Origin: Methanobacterium spitsbergense
GTDB taxonomy: Archaea > Methanobacteriota > Methanobacteria > Methanobacteriales > Methanobacteriaceae
DNA length: 64,000 nucleotides
Direction: 5' to 3'
Assembly: GCF_019931065.1 (NCBI RefSeq)
Contig: NZ_JAIOUQ010000004.1
Location: forward strand, 1-64,000
Within the stretch, counting starts at the first letter, position 1. Every line of letters starts with the position of its first letter. The translations under genes were made by a program, and so were the position numbers. This document shows positions 8,860 through 18,074 of the stretch, one piece after another. Under the pieces are notes generated by a model. That model did no database searches. It was not told the origin of the DNA and saw nothing but the letters and a program-made list of their open reading frames with translations.

Positions 8860-10263
8860 ATGATAAAACTGTACAACACAATGACCCGCAGAAAGGAAAT
8901 ATTCAAGCCAATACAAGGAAACCGGGTAAAATTATTTGTATGTGGGCCAACAGTATACGATCACTCGCATATAGGACATGCAAGAACCTATATATCTTTT
9001 GATGTGATTGCAAGATATTTGAAGTACAGTGGATTTACTGTGTTTTACATTCAAAACATAACTGATCTAGACGATAAAATCTTAAAAAGGGCAGATGAAT
9101 TAGGTTCATCACCAATAGAACTCGCAAGGAGATATGAAGAAAAATATCTCTATGATATGAAGATATTGGGTGTTGAAAACGTTAACTTATATGCAAGGGC
9201 AACAGAACATATCCCAGAGATCATAAAACAGATAGAAATTCTCATAGAGAAGGGTTATGCCTACGAAACTGATAAGGGTGTTTATTTTGATGAATCTAAG
9301 TTTGAAGACTTTGGTAAGTTATCAAACCGTAACCTTGAAGACCTGAATGTTCATAGGATAGGACCTGACAGTTCCAAAAGGAATCCTGGTGATTTTGCAC
9401 TCTGGAAAAAGAGGAAAAATAAATCTGAAAGTCAGGAAATGATCTGGGATTCACCGTGGGGCACAGGAAGACCCGGCTGGCATATAGAAGATACAGCAAT
9501 AACAGAAACATATTTTGGACCCCAATATGATATACATGGAGGCGGTCTTGACCTTATATTCCCCCATCATGAAGCGGAAATTGCACAGATGGAAGCAGCT
9601 TCGGGCAAAAAACCTATGGTACGCTACTGGATGCACACTGGATTTTTAAATGTCAAGGGTGAAAAAATGTCCAAATCCCTTGGTAACTTCATAACCATAA
9701 ATGAACTCTTGCAGGAATACTCCTCAGAGGTTTTCAGATTCTTTGTTCTTTCAACACATTACAGGAGTCCAATTGACTTCAGTCAAGAAATACTATCTCA
9801 ATCCCAAAAGGGACTTCAGAGGATCTACAAGTTCATCGAAACAATAAACGAAATGTTAGATGAAGATACCAAGATATCTATGGAAAACGATGTAGAATAC
9901 ATTGAAAAACTAGTTAAAGTCCGAAAAGAATTCTTCGATGCCATGGACAATGATTTTAACACCCCTTCAGCTTTTTCATCGGTTTTTGATCTTATAAGGG
10001 AAGTTAATAGGGATATTAATCAATCTAATATTTCAAAAAATTCATTAACCAAACTAAAAGCATTAATTATAGAATTTGGTGTTATATTAGGATTTGATTT
10101 TTCAGTCAAACAAAACAATGAAGAGGGACTAGAAGACGACTTGGTTACACTTCTTAAAGATGTAAGAGAAAAATTGCGCGAAAAAAAGGAATGGGCACTT
10201 TCTGATGAGATAAGAAGCAGATTAAAGGATCTTGATATTGTTTTAGAAGATAAATCCACTTGA
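8860..10263 (+). CDS. cysS: Cysteinyl-tRNA synthetase
   Basis: CysRS charges tRNA-Cys with cysteine. It starts MIKLYNTMTRRKE, with the zinc-binding VCGPTVYDHSHIGHARTY region that includes the HIGH motif. The KMSKS motif is in GEKMSKSLGNF. The 467-residue length is normal. I prefer ATG 8860 to the GTG nine bases earlier because the family begins with the IKLYNT motif. It lies directly downstream of the tRNA-Cys gene, so enzyme and substrate tRNA may be co-transcribed from the operator-bearing promoter. Having CysRS means this organism need not rely only on the SepRS/SepCysS route. Confidence 0.95.
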   Translation: MIKLYNTMTRRKEIFKPIQGNRVKLFVCGPTVYDHSHIGHARTYISFDVIARYLKYSGFTVFYIQNITDLDDKILKRADELGSSPIELARRYEEKYLYDMKILGVENVNLYARATEHIPEIIKQIEILIEKGYAYETDKGVYFDESKFEDFGKLSNRNLEDLNVHRIGPDSSKRNPGDFALWKKRKNKSESQEMIWDSPWGTGRPGWHIEDTAITETYFGPQYDIHGGGLDLIFPHHEAEIAQMEAASGKKPMVRYWMHTGFLNVKGEKMSKSLGNFITINELLQEYSSEVFRFFVLSTHYRSPIDFSQEILSQSQKGLQRIYKFIETINEMLDEDTKISMENDVEYIEKLVKVRKEFFDAMDNDFNTPSAFSSVFDLIREVNRDINQSNISKNSLTKLKALIIEFGVILGFDFSVKQNNEEGLEDDLVTLLKDVREKLREKKEWALSDEIRSRLKDLDIVLEDKST

Positions 10264-10362
10264 TATCTTCATGGTATATTCTATTTATTGTTCAAATATT
10301 TTTTTTTTATGATAAAATATTCTAATCCAATTAAGCTGATCAATAGATTTATTAATCATGTA

Positions 10363-10378
10363 CTTAACAATTGTTATC
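10363..10378. promoter_or_regulatory. Palindromic operator upstream of the GMC/ThiF/Hdr operon, CTTAACAATTGTTATC
   Basis: The core AACAATTGTT is perfect. A GATTTATTAAT TATA element lies about 7 bases to the left. The first gene of the operon starts 69 bases downstream. Confidence 0.7.
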
Positions 10379-10446
10379 TAATTGTTATTGATTAATTCCC
10401 TATAGTGATAAGAATTAGATTTAAAAAAAAATTAAAAGTGAAAACC

Positions 10447-11412
10447 ATGATATACGATGTTATAATTGTGGGAACCGGAGCTGGGGGGGCAACGGTTGCA
10501 CATGAACTTTCTAATAAAAAATTGAACATACTCGTACTTGAAAAAGGCGCTGATTATCCAGATGGAACTGCAGCCAGCCATATTAAAAACACGGCTTTAA
10601 ACCTTAGATTACCAGATGGAGATCATGATAATGAAGAATATGAATTTTTGAAACATGCTCCCGAGCTCATGAATATCGAAGGTGTAGGCGGTACAACACC
10701 AGCATCACTTGCAAATGCATGTTATGCATGTACAAGTTGTTATAAAAACTCTGCTACAGCCCAATTTAAAGTACATGATATGGAACTCTTTGAAGAACTA
10801 CTCGATGCAAGTAAGAATCTAAAGGTTGGATCTCTACCAGCTGAAAGAATGGGACAAGCAACACGCAGAATTGTGGAAGAAGGTGAAAAACTCGGATACT
10901 TCATGGAACCCATGCCCAAATTCATTGACTTAGAAAAATGTGACAGCTGCGGACTCTGTATTATGGGATGTACAAAAGGTGCCAAATGGGATGCATCTCA
11001 TTTTATAAATCAGATAATTGAAAATAACAATAATACCGAAGTAATCACTAATTTTACAGTCTTAAAAGTTTTACACAATAATGGAATTGTTGACGGAGTT
11101 GAAGGAATAGATAACAACGGTAAAACAATTTCGTATAAAGCCCGGAAAGTGATAGTTGCTGCTGGGGCTTTGAACACTCCCAAAATACTCATAGATTCGG
11201 GTATTGTGAAACATGTTGGTGATGGGCTCTTCACAGATCTGTTCATTACAGTTGGAGGTTATCTCAAGGATATCAAACTCAACAAGGAAATTCCTATGGG
11301 AGTTAAATCAGAGTTTGGTCCTTACTTTTTATCGCCACATTTTTCAAACCAACTAATACCATTAATAGAAGAGAAGGGATATAATCCTCGTCCTGAAGAT
11401 GTTATAGGATAA
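10447..11412 (+). CDS. GMC-type FAD oxidoreductase with Fe-S motif, N-terminal part (gene split)
   Basis: The 321-residue product begins with an FAD-binding Rossmann motif (IIVGTGAGGATVAHELS). It carries cysteine clusters CYACTSC near residue 97 and CDSCGLCIMGC near 165, suggesting a [4Fe-4S] cluster or similar. It has the ARKVIVAAGALNTPKIL segment of GMC oxidoreductases, but no C-terminal GMC substrate domain. That domain is encoded by the next frame at 11412. The frames overlap as TAATG, and one extra base would fuse them into ...DVIGIMVKIADE.... I suspect one gene of about 450 residues, broken by a one-base deletion, though coupled translation of two halves is possible. ATG 10447 is chosen over GTG 10405, which adds a basic leader. 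Confidence 0.75.
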   Translation: MIYDVIIVGTGAGGATVAHELSNKKLNILVLEKGADYPDGTAASHIKNTALNLRLPDGDHDNEEYEFLKHAPELMNIEGVGGTTPASLANACYACTSCYKNSATAQFKVHDMELFEELLDASKNLKVGSLPAERMGQATRRIVEEGEKLGYFMEPMPKFIDLEKCDSCGLCIMGCTKGAKWDASHFINQIIENNNNTEVITNFTVLKVLHNNGIVDGVEGIDNNGKTISYKARKVIVAAGALNTPKILIDSGIVKHVGDGLFTDLFITVGGYLKDIKLNKEIPMGVKSEFGPYFLSPHFSNQLIPLIEEKGYNPRPEDVIG

Positions 11413-11801
11413 TGGTTAAGATAGCAGACGAAGCCAATGGTAAGATTGGGGAAGAAGGTAAAATTGAGAAAAAACTGACACAAAGAGACTTAGATCTTTT
11501 GACAGAAGGTTATAAGAAAGCTGTTGAACTTTTAAAGGCTGTTGGAGTAGAAATATCTTCAATATCATCCACTCCTATAAGGGGTGCTCATCCAGGGGGA
11601 ACAGCAGCAATTGGCAAAGTTGTTGATAAAAACCTTGAAACACAAGTAAAAGGACTGTATATTTCAGATGCAAGTGTAATACCTCAAGCACCAGGAAGAC
11701 CACCTATACTCACTATAGCTGCCCTTTCTAAAAGGCTTTCAAATATTATTATGGGAGAATTCACACCGGAAACTATTAATTCAATCACAACTGAAAGGTG
11801 A
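11412..11801 (+). CDS. GMC oxidoreductase C-terminal domain (second half of split gene)
   Basis: The 129 residues hold the GMC_oxred_C signature: RGAHPGGTAAIGKVVD, then GLYISDASVIPQAPGRPP and TIAALSKRLSN. This region normally supplies the catalytic His and closes the FAD site, so it should not work without the upstream half at 10447. Its ATG overlaps the upstream stop codon and has no independent ribosome binding site beyond the upstream coding sequence. It could be a frameshifted part of one protein or a translationally coupled subunit. Confidence 0.7.
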   Translation: MVKIADEANGKIGEEGKIEKKLTQRDLDLLTEGYKKAVELLKAVGVEISSISSTPIRGAHPGGTAAIGKVVDKNLETQVKGLYISDASVIPQAPGRPPILTIAALSKRLSNIIMGEFTPETINSITTER

Positions 11802-11926
11802 ATATTAATTTCTTTAATTTTTATTTTTAAAAAATAATTTAAATTTTTATAATAAATCATATTATCATAAAAAAATGTCATCATAACAGATTAATTTAAG
11901 AAATAATAAAATTAGGAAGATTTATT

Positions 11927-12943
11927 ATGCAAAACAGATATGCACGACAAATAATATTGCAAAACATTGGAGAAGAGGGACAGAAAAAACTTCTTGCTAG
12001 TAGCGCTGCCATTGTAGGTTGTGGTGCGCTGGGTACTGTTGCTGCCAATAATTTGGCCCGTGCAGGTATTGGGAAAATTTATATTATTGACAGGGATTTT
12101 GTAGAGCTTAACAATCTGCAGAGACAAATGCTCTTTGATGAAAATGATATTGGGACACCTAAAGCAGTTGCAGCAGCAGAGAAGGTTAAAGCAATAAATT
12201 CTGGAATTGATGTATATCCAGTTATTAAGGATGTAAACTATACCAATGTTGAGGATCTGTTAAAAGGTGTGGACATTGTAATCGATGGAACAGACAATAT
12301 ACAGACCAGAATGTTGATAAATGATGTTTGTGTTAAACATAAAATTCCATGGATTTACACCGGTGCCATAGGAACATCTGGAATGAGTATGAACATAATA
12401 CCCGAAAAAGCATGTATCAGATGTCTCTACCCCGGTGTACCCAAGTCAGGATCACTCCCAACATGTGATACAATGGGAGTATTGAATACAGCAACGGTTA
12501 TAATGGGTTCAATAGAAACAACCGAAGCAATTAAAATATTATTAGGATATTATGATGAAATAGAATCAACCCACAGTAACTTAGTTGTATACGATATATG
12601 GAAACAATCTTTCGACAGTATAATGGTTAAAAAGAATGAAAAATGTGAGTGCTGTGTTAATGAAAATTTCGAATTTTTAGAGTCTGATGAACAGGAAATA
12701 ATAACATCACTATGCGGTAGAAACGCAATACAGATCACACCTGCAGATCCAAAGGAATTGGTACTTAAAAATATTGGAGAAAAACTTGAAAAACTCGGTA
12801 CAGTTAAGTGCTCAGATTTTATTATGCTCTTCAAAAACCATGAAACAGAAATTTCATTATTCCGTGATGGAAGAGCTATTATTAAAGGAACCAACGATGA
12901 AATGGTTGCTAGAACCATATACGCGAGGTATATTGGAACATGA
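11927..12943 (+). CDS. E1-like adenylyltransferase (ThiF/MoeB/HesA family)
   Basis: The family adenylates the C-terminal Gly-Gly of ubiquitin-like sulfur carriers (ThiS, MoaD), which then receive sulfur. Residues 1-235 show the start RYARQIILQNIGEEGQKKL, nucleotide motif GCGALGTVAANNLARAG, DFVELNNLQRQ, and IDGTDNIQTR. Zinc ligands are CIRC near 162 and CECC near 240. The candidate catalytic cysteine is in LPTCDTMGV. The last 100 residues form an extra domain unlike standard ThiF, ending in a MoaD/ferredoxin-like FRDGRAIIKGTNDE element. The stop overlaps the next gene (ATGA), so it is translated with the Hdr subunits. A matching carrier is encoded at 29211. Confidence 0.88.
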   Translation: MQNRYARQIILQNIGEEGQKKLLASSAAIVGCGALGTVAANNLARAGIGKIYIIDRDFVELNNLQRQMLFDENDIGTPKAVAAAEKVKAINSGIDVYPVIKDVNYTNVEDLLKGVDIVIDGTDNIQTRMLINDVCVKHKIPWIYTGAIGTSGMSMNIIPEKACIRCLYPGVPKSGSLPTCDTMGVLNTATVIMGSIETTEAIKILLGYYDEIESTHSNLVVYDIWKQSFDSIMVKKNEKCECCVNENFEFLESDEQEIITSLCGRNAIQITPADPKELVLKNIGEKLEKLGTVKCSDFIMLFKNHETEISLFRDGRAIIKGTNDEMVARTIYARYIGT

Positions 12944-13530
12944 AAACTATTAAACTTAACAAAAATTCATTAAAACTTGTAAAGGATGTTTTAAATGATA
13001 TGAAAGCATCCCCAGATCTTGGTATTTACAAGTGTGTACAATGTGGTATGTGCACATCCGTCTGTCCAGGAGCAAGTCAAACAGAATACGACCCTAGGGA
13101 TATGATAAGAAGGGTTCTTGAAAACGATGAAACAGTTATAGACTATGAAGATATATGGAACTGTTTTTCATGCTACACCTGTAACAGTGTATGCCCATCT
13201 GGTAACAATGCAAGCGAAGTAAACCAGATACTAAGGCAAATGTCTATAGAAAGGGGAAAAGGTGCCGAAAAAATTACAGATTTCAGTGCTTATGGAGATA
13301 GTTTTATGGAACTGGGAGTTGGTTCCATACCCAGTAAATTTTTTGATGTCATGGTCAAAGATGTTGGAAAAGATTACATGGATCTGAAGGTGAATATTGA
13401 GGATATACGTGATGATCTTGGTCTTGGAAACTATATATTACCCAAAAAATCCACAGATGAAATTGAAGCTATACTTGATAAATCCGGCTTTAAAAAAAGG
13501 CTTGAAAGAATAAAGAGATGTAAAAAATGA
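12940..13530 (+). CDS. hdrC: HdrC-like ferredoxin subunit
   Basis: The 196-residue protein has two [4Fe-4S] motifs, CVQCGMCTSVCPG near residue 27 and CFSCYTCNSVCPSG near 70. These match HdrC of heterodisulfide reductase, which passes electrons from HdrA to HdrB. Its start overlaps the ThiF stop and its stop overlaps the HdrB start, both as ATGA, so the genes are translationally coupled. A methanogen has a separate housekeeping HdrC for CoM-S-S-CoB. This copy sits in a sulfur-regulated operon and is therefore probably a paralogue with another disulfide, persulfide or thiol substrate; that is inference. Confidence 0.88.
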   Translation: MKTIKLNKNSLKLVKDVLNDMKASPDLGIYKCVQCGMCTSVCPGASQTEYDPRDMIRRVLENDETVIDYEDIWNCFSCYTCNSVCPSGNNASEVNQILRQMSIERGKGAEKITDFSAYGDSFMELGVGSIPSKFFDVMVKDVGKDYMDLKVNIEDIRDDLGLGNYILPKKSTDEIEAILDKSGFKKRLERIKRCKK

Positions 13531-14537
13531 AGTTTATACCTGATAAAGATATTTTACTCTTTAAAAGCTGTTTAGTGAATGTTGAATATCCTGGAGTTGA
13601 ATCATCTACATGCTATATATTTGACAGGATCGATGTTGAATATTATGTGGATGAAAGACAATCATGTTGCACGGGGCTTGGGCATTACTACGATCTATTT
13701 GATCAACTTTCAACAACTGCACTTGCTGCAAGAAACTTCCATATAGCAGCAGAAACTGGTCATAATAATATAGCAACCATGTGTGCAACATGTTATGCAA
13801 TACTTAAAAAAACAGTTAAGATATTGAACCAGAATGAAGATGCAAGAAATCAAGTAAATAATATCCTTGATGAATCTGGACTTGAAGAAATGGAATACAC
13901 ACAGGACAGTATGGATCCATCCAAAAACATATTCCATGTAGCTGAAATCCTATTCAATAAAAAAGATGAAATATCCAAGTTAGTAACTGTTGATCTTTCA
14001 GGATTCAAAATAGCAACCCATCATGCCTGCCACTACTGTAAGGTTCATTACAACGACACAATAGAAGGTGTTAGAGAACCTAATCTTATAGATGGCCTTG
14101 TAAAGGCTGTTGGAATAAATACCATTGGATGGTATGACCATAAAAGAGTTACTTGCGGTGCGGGGTTCCGTCAGAGGTTTACAAACAAGGAAATTTCATT
14201 GGCTGTAACAGCAGAAAAGCTCGAGGCATTGAAAGATAAAGATGTGGAAATATTGTTACATATGTGTCCCAATTGTCAGATGCAGTTTGACCGTTATCAA
14301 CCATATATCGAAGATAAACTAAAAACAAAATTCAATATATTCCATTTGAACATTACACAGTTCATTGCACTGGCAATGGGAGCAGATCCTTACATGGTTC
14401 TAGGTATACAAACTCATACTGTACCTATAGAACCCCTTCTAAAACGTTTAAAACAGCAATTTGATCTGAAAGAAGATCAAGTTAGTGAATCTAACACTAA
14501 AAAATCACTTAAAATTGACAATAAATTTATGGAATAA
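13527..14537 (+). CDS. hdrB: HdrB-like subunit with two CCG domains
   Basis: HdrB subunits hold non-cubane Fe-S clusters that reduce a disulfide. The first CCG domain is clear: the YPGVESSTCYI start, SCCTGLG and CATCYA (residues 13-95). The second has HHACHYCKVHYND, CGAGFRQRF and MCPNCQMQFD (about 168-260). In the second domain the usual CCG pair reads TCG, so one cysteine is replaced by Thr. The length of 336 residues is slightly above the usual 290-300 because of a Lys-rich tail. It is coupled to HdrC and followed 33 bases later by HdrA. Confidence 0.87.
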   Translation: MKFIPDKDILLFKSCLVNVEYPGVESSTCYIFDRIDVEYYVDERQSCCTGLGHYYDLFDQLSTTALAARNFHIAAETGHNNIATMCATCYAILKKTVKILNQNEDARNQVNNILDESGLEEMEYTQDSMDPSKNIFHVAEILFNKKDEISKLVTVDLSGFKIATHHACHYCKVHYNDTIEGVREPNLIDGLVKAVGINTIGWYDHKRVTCGAGFRQRFTNKEISLAVTAEKLEALKDKDVEILLHMCPNCQMQFDRYQPYIEDKLKTKFNIFHLNITQFIALAMGADPYMVLGIQTHTVPIEPLLKRLKQQFDLKEDQVSESNTKKSLKIDNKFME

Positions 14538-14570
14538 TATTTCACAATTCCCAAGGAGGAATTTAAAAAA

Positions 14571-16901
14571 ATGAGCAAAGCTTCATTTAACGAAAATAAA
14601 CCTGACCTTAAAATTGGTGTTTTTCTCTGTAGATGTGGTGGAAACATCTCAGACACCATTGACATGGAAAAACTACGATCATCGGTAAATGCTGAGGTTG
14701 TTGAAGAATTTGAGAACTTATGTTCAATAAATGGACGTAAAATCATAAGAGACAACATTATACAGAAAAACCTTGATAGAGTAGTTGTTGCAGCTTGTTC
14801 TCCTATAACACATGAAAAAACTTTTCAAAAATATGTGAACCCACTTAACCCTTACCTCCTTGAAATGGCAAATATAAGGGAACAGTGTTCATGGGTAAAT
14901 CCAGATAATAACACAGCAACTGAAAAAGCAATTTCCCTTGTTAATGCAGCAATAGAAAAGGTAAAATATTCTCAACCACTAGACCCAATACTCCGTAAAA
15001 CTCCTAAAACAGCTGCTGTGATAGGTGGTGGAATATCAGGTATAAGTGCATCGCTTTCACTTGCAAGACAAGGTATAAAAACATGCCTTATAGAAGAAGA
15101 ACCAACTATTGGAGGTTCCATGGTTAAGGTGGGTAAATTATTTTCCCCAGAGAAATTGGCAGAGGAATGTGCTATGTGTCTCTTAAATCCATTAGTCAAT
15201 GAGGCAGTACAGCACAAAAACATTAAAATAATGACCAATACCACATTAAAAGCTGCGGAACGAAGGGCTGGAAATTTCAACTTGTTAATTGAAAACAAAG
15301 CTAGGAAGGTTATAGAAGACAGGTGCATAAGCTGTGGAAGTTGTGCAGAAGTCTGTCCAGTCGAAGTTGATGACTCATGGAACGAAGGAATGACCATTAG
15401 AAAGGCCATCTACAAACCATTTCCACAGGCTGTTCCAGATGTATATACAATAGACCCTGAAAACTGTAAAGAATGTGGAAAATGCCAAGATACCTGTAGA
15501 ATGAATGCAATAGACCTTTCAATGGAAGGTGAAGTTATCCCGATTACAGCCGGCTCTGTTGTTATTGCAACAGGCCATAAAACTTTTGATATGAGCAAAA
15601 GGCCAGAATATTCCTATGGTAGGCACAAAGATATTGTAACTCAGATGGAACTGGCAAGGATCATGGGTGTTAACGGACCAACCAAGGGAAAACTTCTCAA
15701 ACCATCAGATGGTCAAGTTCCTCAAAGGGTTGTTATGATACAGTGTGTTGGTTCAAGGGATGAAAAACCAGGGGGAAGAAAGTATTGTTCTAAAGTATGC
15801 TGTATGGTTGCAATAAAGCATGCAAATGTAATAAAACAACATTATCCGGATACTGATGTAATAATATGCTATACAGATATGAGAACTCCTGGAATGTATG
15901 AAAAATACTTTAAATATGCGCAATCAAACGAAGTAAGACTTATAAGAGGTAGACCTGGAGAAATAGAGGAGAAAAACGGTATATTCATTGTCAGATTGGA
16001 GGATACCCTTTCTAGAGAGCCAATGGAAATAGAAACAGATCTAGTTGTTCTATCAACTGCAATGGAACCATCAGAAGGTACTATAGAAGTTTCAAATATA
16101 CTTGATGTTGGTTTAACAGAAGAACTCTTTGTCAAGGAAAAACATTCCAAGATCAAACCCGTTGCAACCGAAGTGGAAGGTATATATGTCTGTGGAACTG
16201 CACAAGGTCCTAAAGATATTACAGACAGTATTGTTCAAGCAAATGCAGCAGCAGCAAAAGTTTCCGAACTTATAAATGGAGGAGTAGAGCTGGAACCATT
16301 TGTTGCAACTATCGACAATTCCAAATGCAATCTATGTAAAAAATGTATCGATGTTTGTAAATATAAAGCAGCATTCATACAAGATGATGTATTGAATGTT
16401 GATCCTGTGTCCTGTATAGGATGTGGTGCATGTCTATGGGAATGTGAAAATAATGCAATAGAAATAATGGGCCAGACCGATGAACAGATTCTTTCAATGA
16501 TCACAGGTATGTTAAAGGATAAAAAACCCGGTGAAACTCGCATAATCACATTTTTAGATTCAGTTGGTTATATATCAGCCGATAATATAGGAATAAATAA
16601 AATAAATGTTCCAAGCTCTATACGAATTATTAAAATCCCTTCAATGAACCGGATAATGCCAAAACATATACTTCATGCATTCAATATGGGTGCTGATGGA
16701 ATAATTATGGGAGAATATCCTTACAACCCAATGTACTCCAAAACAAAGGAAAGAATTAAGGGGTTGAAAAAGGAACTTTTAAAAAATAACATAGACCCTG
16801 ATAGACTTGCCTTCTACAAAGTATACATACCCTACTTCAGGGGACTAGCAAACAGATTCAATGAATTCGATACTGAAATAAGATGTTTAGAGGAAAACTG
16901 A
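14571..16901 (+). CDS. hdrA: HdrA-like flavoprotein with fused, cysteine-free MvhD-like domain
   Basis: HdrA is the FAD subunit of heterodisulfide reductase and can bifurcate electrons. Order: an N-terminal domain with FLCRCGGNI and CSPITHE, an FAD Rossmann fold (AVIGGGISGISASLSLARQG, near 145), an inserted ferredoxin (CISCGSCAEVCPVE, CKECGKCQDTC), the CVGSRDEKPGG and YCSKVCCMVAIKHA block, then two more [4Fe-4S] motifs (CNLCKKCIDVCK, CIGCGACLWECE, near 585-625). From about residue 640 on it resembles MvhD, the hydrogenase linker, but every cysteine expected for its [2Fe-2S] cluster is gone (for example IPSMNRIMP and GEYPYNPMYSKTK). At 776 residues it is longer than HdrA alone (about 650). Ribosome binding site aaggagg. 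Confidence 0.9.
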   Translation: MSKASFNENKPDLKIGVFLCRCGGNISDTIDMEKLRSSVNAEVVEEFENLCSINGRKIIRDNIIQKNLDRVVVAACSPITHEKTFQKYVNPLNPYLLEMANIREQCSWVNPDNNTATEKAISLVNAAIEKVKYSQPLDPILRKTPKTAAVIGGGISGISASLSLARQGIKTCLIEEEPTIGGSMVKVGKLFSPEKLAEECAMCLLNPLVNEAVQHKNIKIMTNTTLKAAERRAGNFNLLIENKARKVIEDRCISCGSCAEVCPVEVDDSWNEGMTIRKAIYKPFPQAVPDVYTIDPENCKECGKCQDTCRMNAIDLSMEGEVIPITAGSVVIATGHKTFDMSKRPEYSYGRHKDIVTQMELARIMGVNGPTKGKLLKPSDGQVPQRVVMIQCVGSRDEKPGGRKYCSKVCCMVAIKHANVIKQHYPDTDVIICYTDMRTPGMYEKYFKYAQSNEVRLIRGRPGEIEEKNGIFIVRLEDTLSREPMEIETDLVVLSTAMEPSEGTIEVSNILDVGLTEELFVKEKHSKIKPVATEVEGIYVCGTAQGPKDITDSIVQANAAAAKVSELINGGVELEPFVATIDNSKCNLCKKCIDVCKYKAAFIQDDVLNVDPVSCIGCGACLWECENNAIEIMGQTDEQILSMITGMLKDKKPGETRIITFLDSVGYISADNIGINKINVPSSIRIIKIPSMNRIMPKHILHAFNMGADGIIMGEYPYNPMYSKTKERIKGLKKELLKNNIDPDRLAFYKVYIPYFRGLANRFNEFDTEIRCLEEN

Positions 16902-16982
16902 GTCCAATTTATTAAAAGATATATTTAACTTTAGGATATATTTTTTGATTTTTTTTTAAATTTTAATTTTTTCATCGAAACA

Positions 16983-16992
16983 TTTATATAAA
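16983..16992 (+). promoter_or_regulatory. TATA box for the hisG homologue
   Basis: TTTATATAAA lies 21-30 bases before the ATG at 17013. An archaeal transcript starting 22-27 bases after the box would begin at or near the start codon, so the mRNA is probably leaderless. No ribosome binding site is present. Confidence 0.55.
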
Positions 16993-17012
16993 ATTGTCCT
17001 TTGCTTATTAAT

Positions 17013-18002
17013 ATGAACAAAATAGTGCTTGGTCTTCCAAAGGGGAGTTTAAATAATGTTAACCGGGGTAATACTTATCAGTTATTAGTTGATGCAGGAT
17101 ACGAAGTGAGGGGATATGAACCTGGTAAAGAATCTAATGAGATTGGAATAATGAACGATCCTGAGATCAAAGGATTTTTAACAAGGCCACAAAGTGCGCC
17201 TGTTGAATTAAACCGTCAAATCCTAGATATTGCTATAATAGGTGAAGATTGGGTGCAGGAAGAATCTGTTAACTACAAAGAAAAATTAATAAGAAAAATA
17301 GGTGACTTAGATTATGGTCAAACAAGGTTAATTGTTGGAGTTCCAAAAGAATCACCTTACAATTCGTTAACTGACTTCTTCAGGGCCAATAAAGATAGAA
17401 AAACTCCAATACTTTGTTTTACAGAATATCCTAATTTAACGCGACAGTTCTTCATGAACAACAAGGGATACAAAGAAGTCTTTGGATATAGTATTCCATT
17501 TGTACAAGTAAGAGGATTAAGAGATGGGGACAATCAGATGGTCCAAGTCATAAATTCTGATGGTGCAACTGAGGTTTATATTGCAAAGGGTGCAGATCTT
17601 ATTGTCGACAATACTCAAACTGGGAGTAGTTTAAAAAAAGCAGGACTAAAAGAACTTGAAACTATAATGGAATCAAGTGCAGGTCTGTATGCCGGACCAA
17701 GTTGTAAAGGAGCTAAGGAAGAGAAAGCTCATATGATGTTTGAACAGCTTTTCGGTGCAATAAAGGCCAGGAAATATTTTGATGTCAAGTTCAATATTTC
17801 TAATCTGAAGGTATCTGATGTAAAGGATTTCCTACTATCAAATGCTTACTGTTCAGATGAACCAACTGTTGTGGAGGGAAGTACATTTTCCCAAGTTAAT
17901 GTTTTAATACCCAAAAATAAGTTTCCTGCAATGTTAAAGGGAATTAAAAATTATGGTGCTTCATCTATTGTGAGAGAGAATGTTAAACAGTACGTTAAAT
18001 AG
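17013..18002 (+). CDS. hisG: ATP phosphoribosyltransferase (HisG), long form, divergent
   Basis: HisG condenses ATP and PRPP in the first step of histidine synthesis. Matching segments are [14 protein letters not shown] at the start, [11 protein letters not shown], the PRPP-loop-like [20 protein letters not shown], and [18 protein letters not shown]-terminal ACT-like regulatory domain (about 245-329) ends in [18 protein letters not shown]. At 329 residues it exceeds the usual 290 and several loops differ, so it might be a paralogue with a changed substrate. ATG 17013 is chosen over TTG 17001, because a TATA box places the transcript start at about this position. No other his gene is near. Confidence 0.75.
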   Translation: MNKIVLGLPKGSLNNVNRGNTYQLLVDAGYEVRGYEPGKESNEIGIMNDPEIKGFLTRPQSAPVELNRQILDIAIIGEDWVQEESVNYKEKLIRKIGDLDYGQTRLIVGVPKESPYNSLTDFFRANKDRKTPILCFTEYPNLTRQFFMNNKGYKEVFGYSIPFVQVRGLRDGDNQMVQVINSDGATEVYIAKGADLIVDNTQTGSSLKKAGLKELETIMESSAGLYAGPSCKGAKEEKAHMMFEQLFGAIKARKYFDVKFNISNLKVSDVKDFLLSNAYCSDEPTVVEGSTFSQVNVLIPKNKFPAMLKGIKNYGASSIVRENVKQYVK

Positions 18003-18074
18003 TCAAAATTTGAATTGATCTCATATAAATGGATTTCTTAATTAAATCTAAAAACATATGGAAGGTCTAAATCT

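Noticed and set aside
10380..10396. Second operator copy after the site at 10363
   Set aside because: TAATTGTTATTGATTA shares only one half-site and lacks symmetry.
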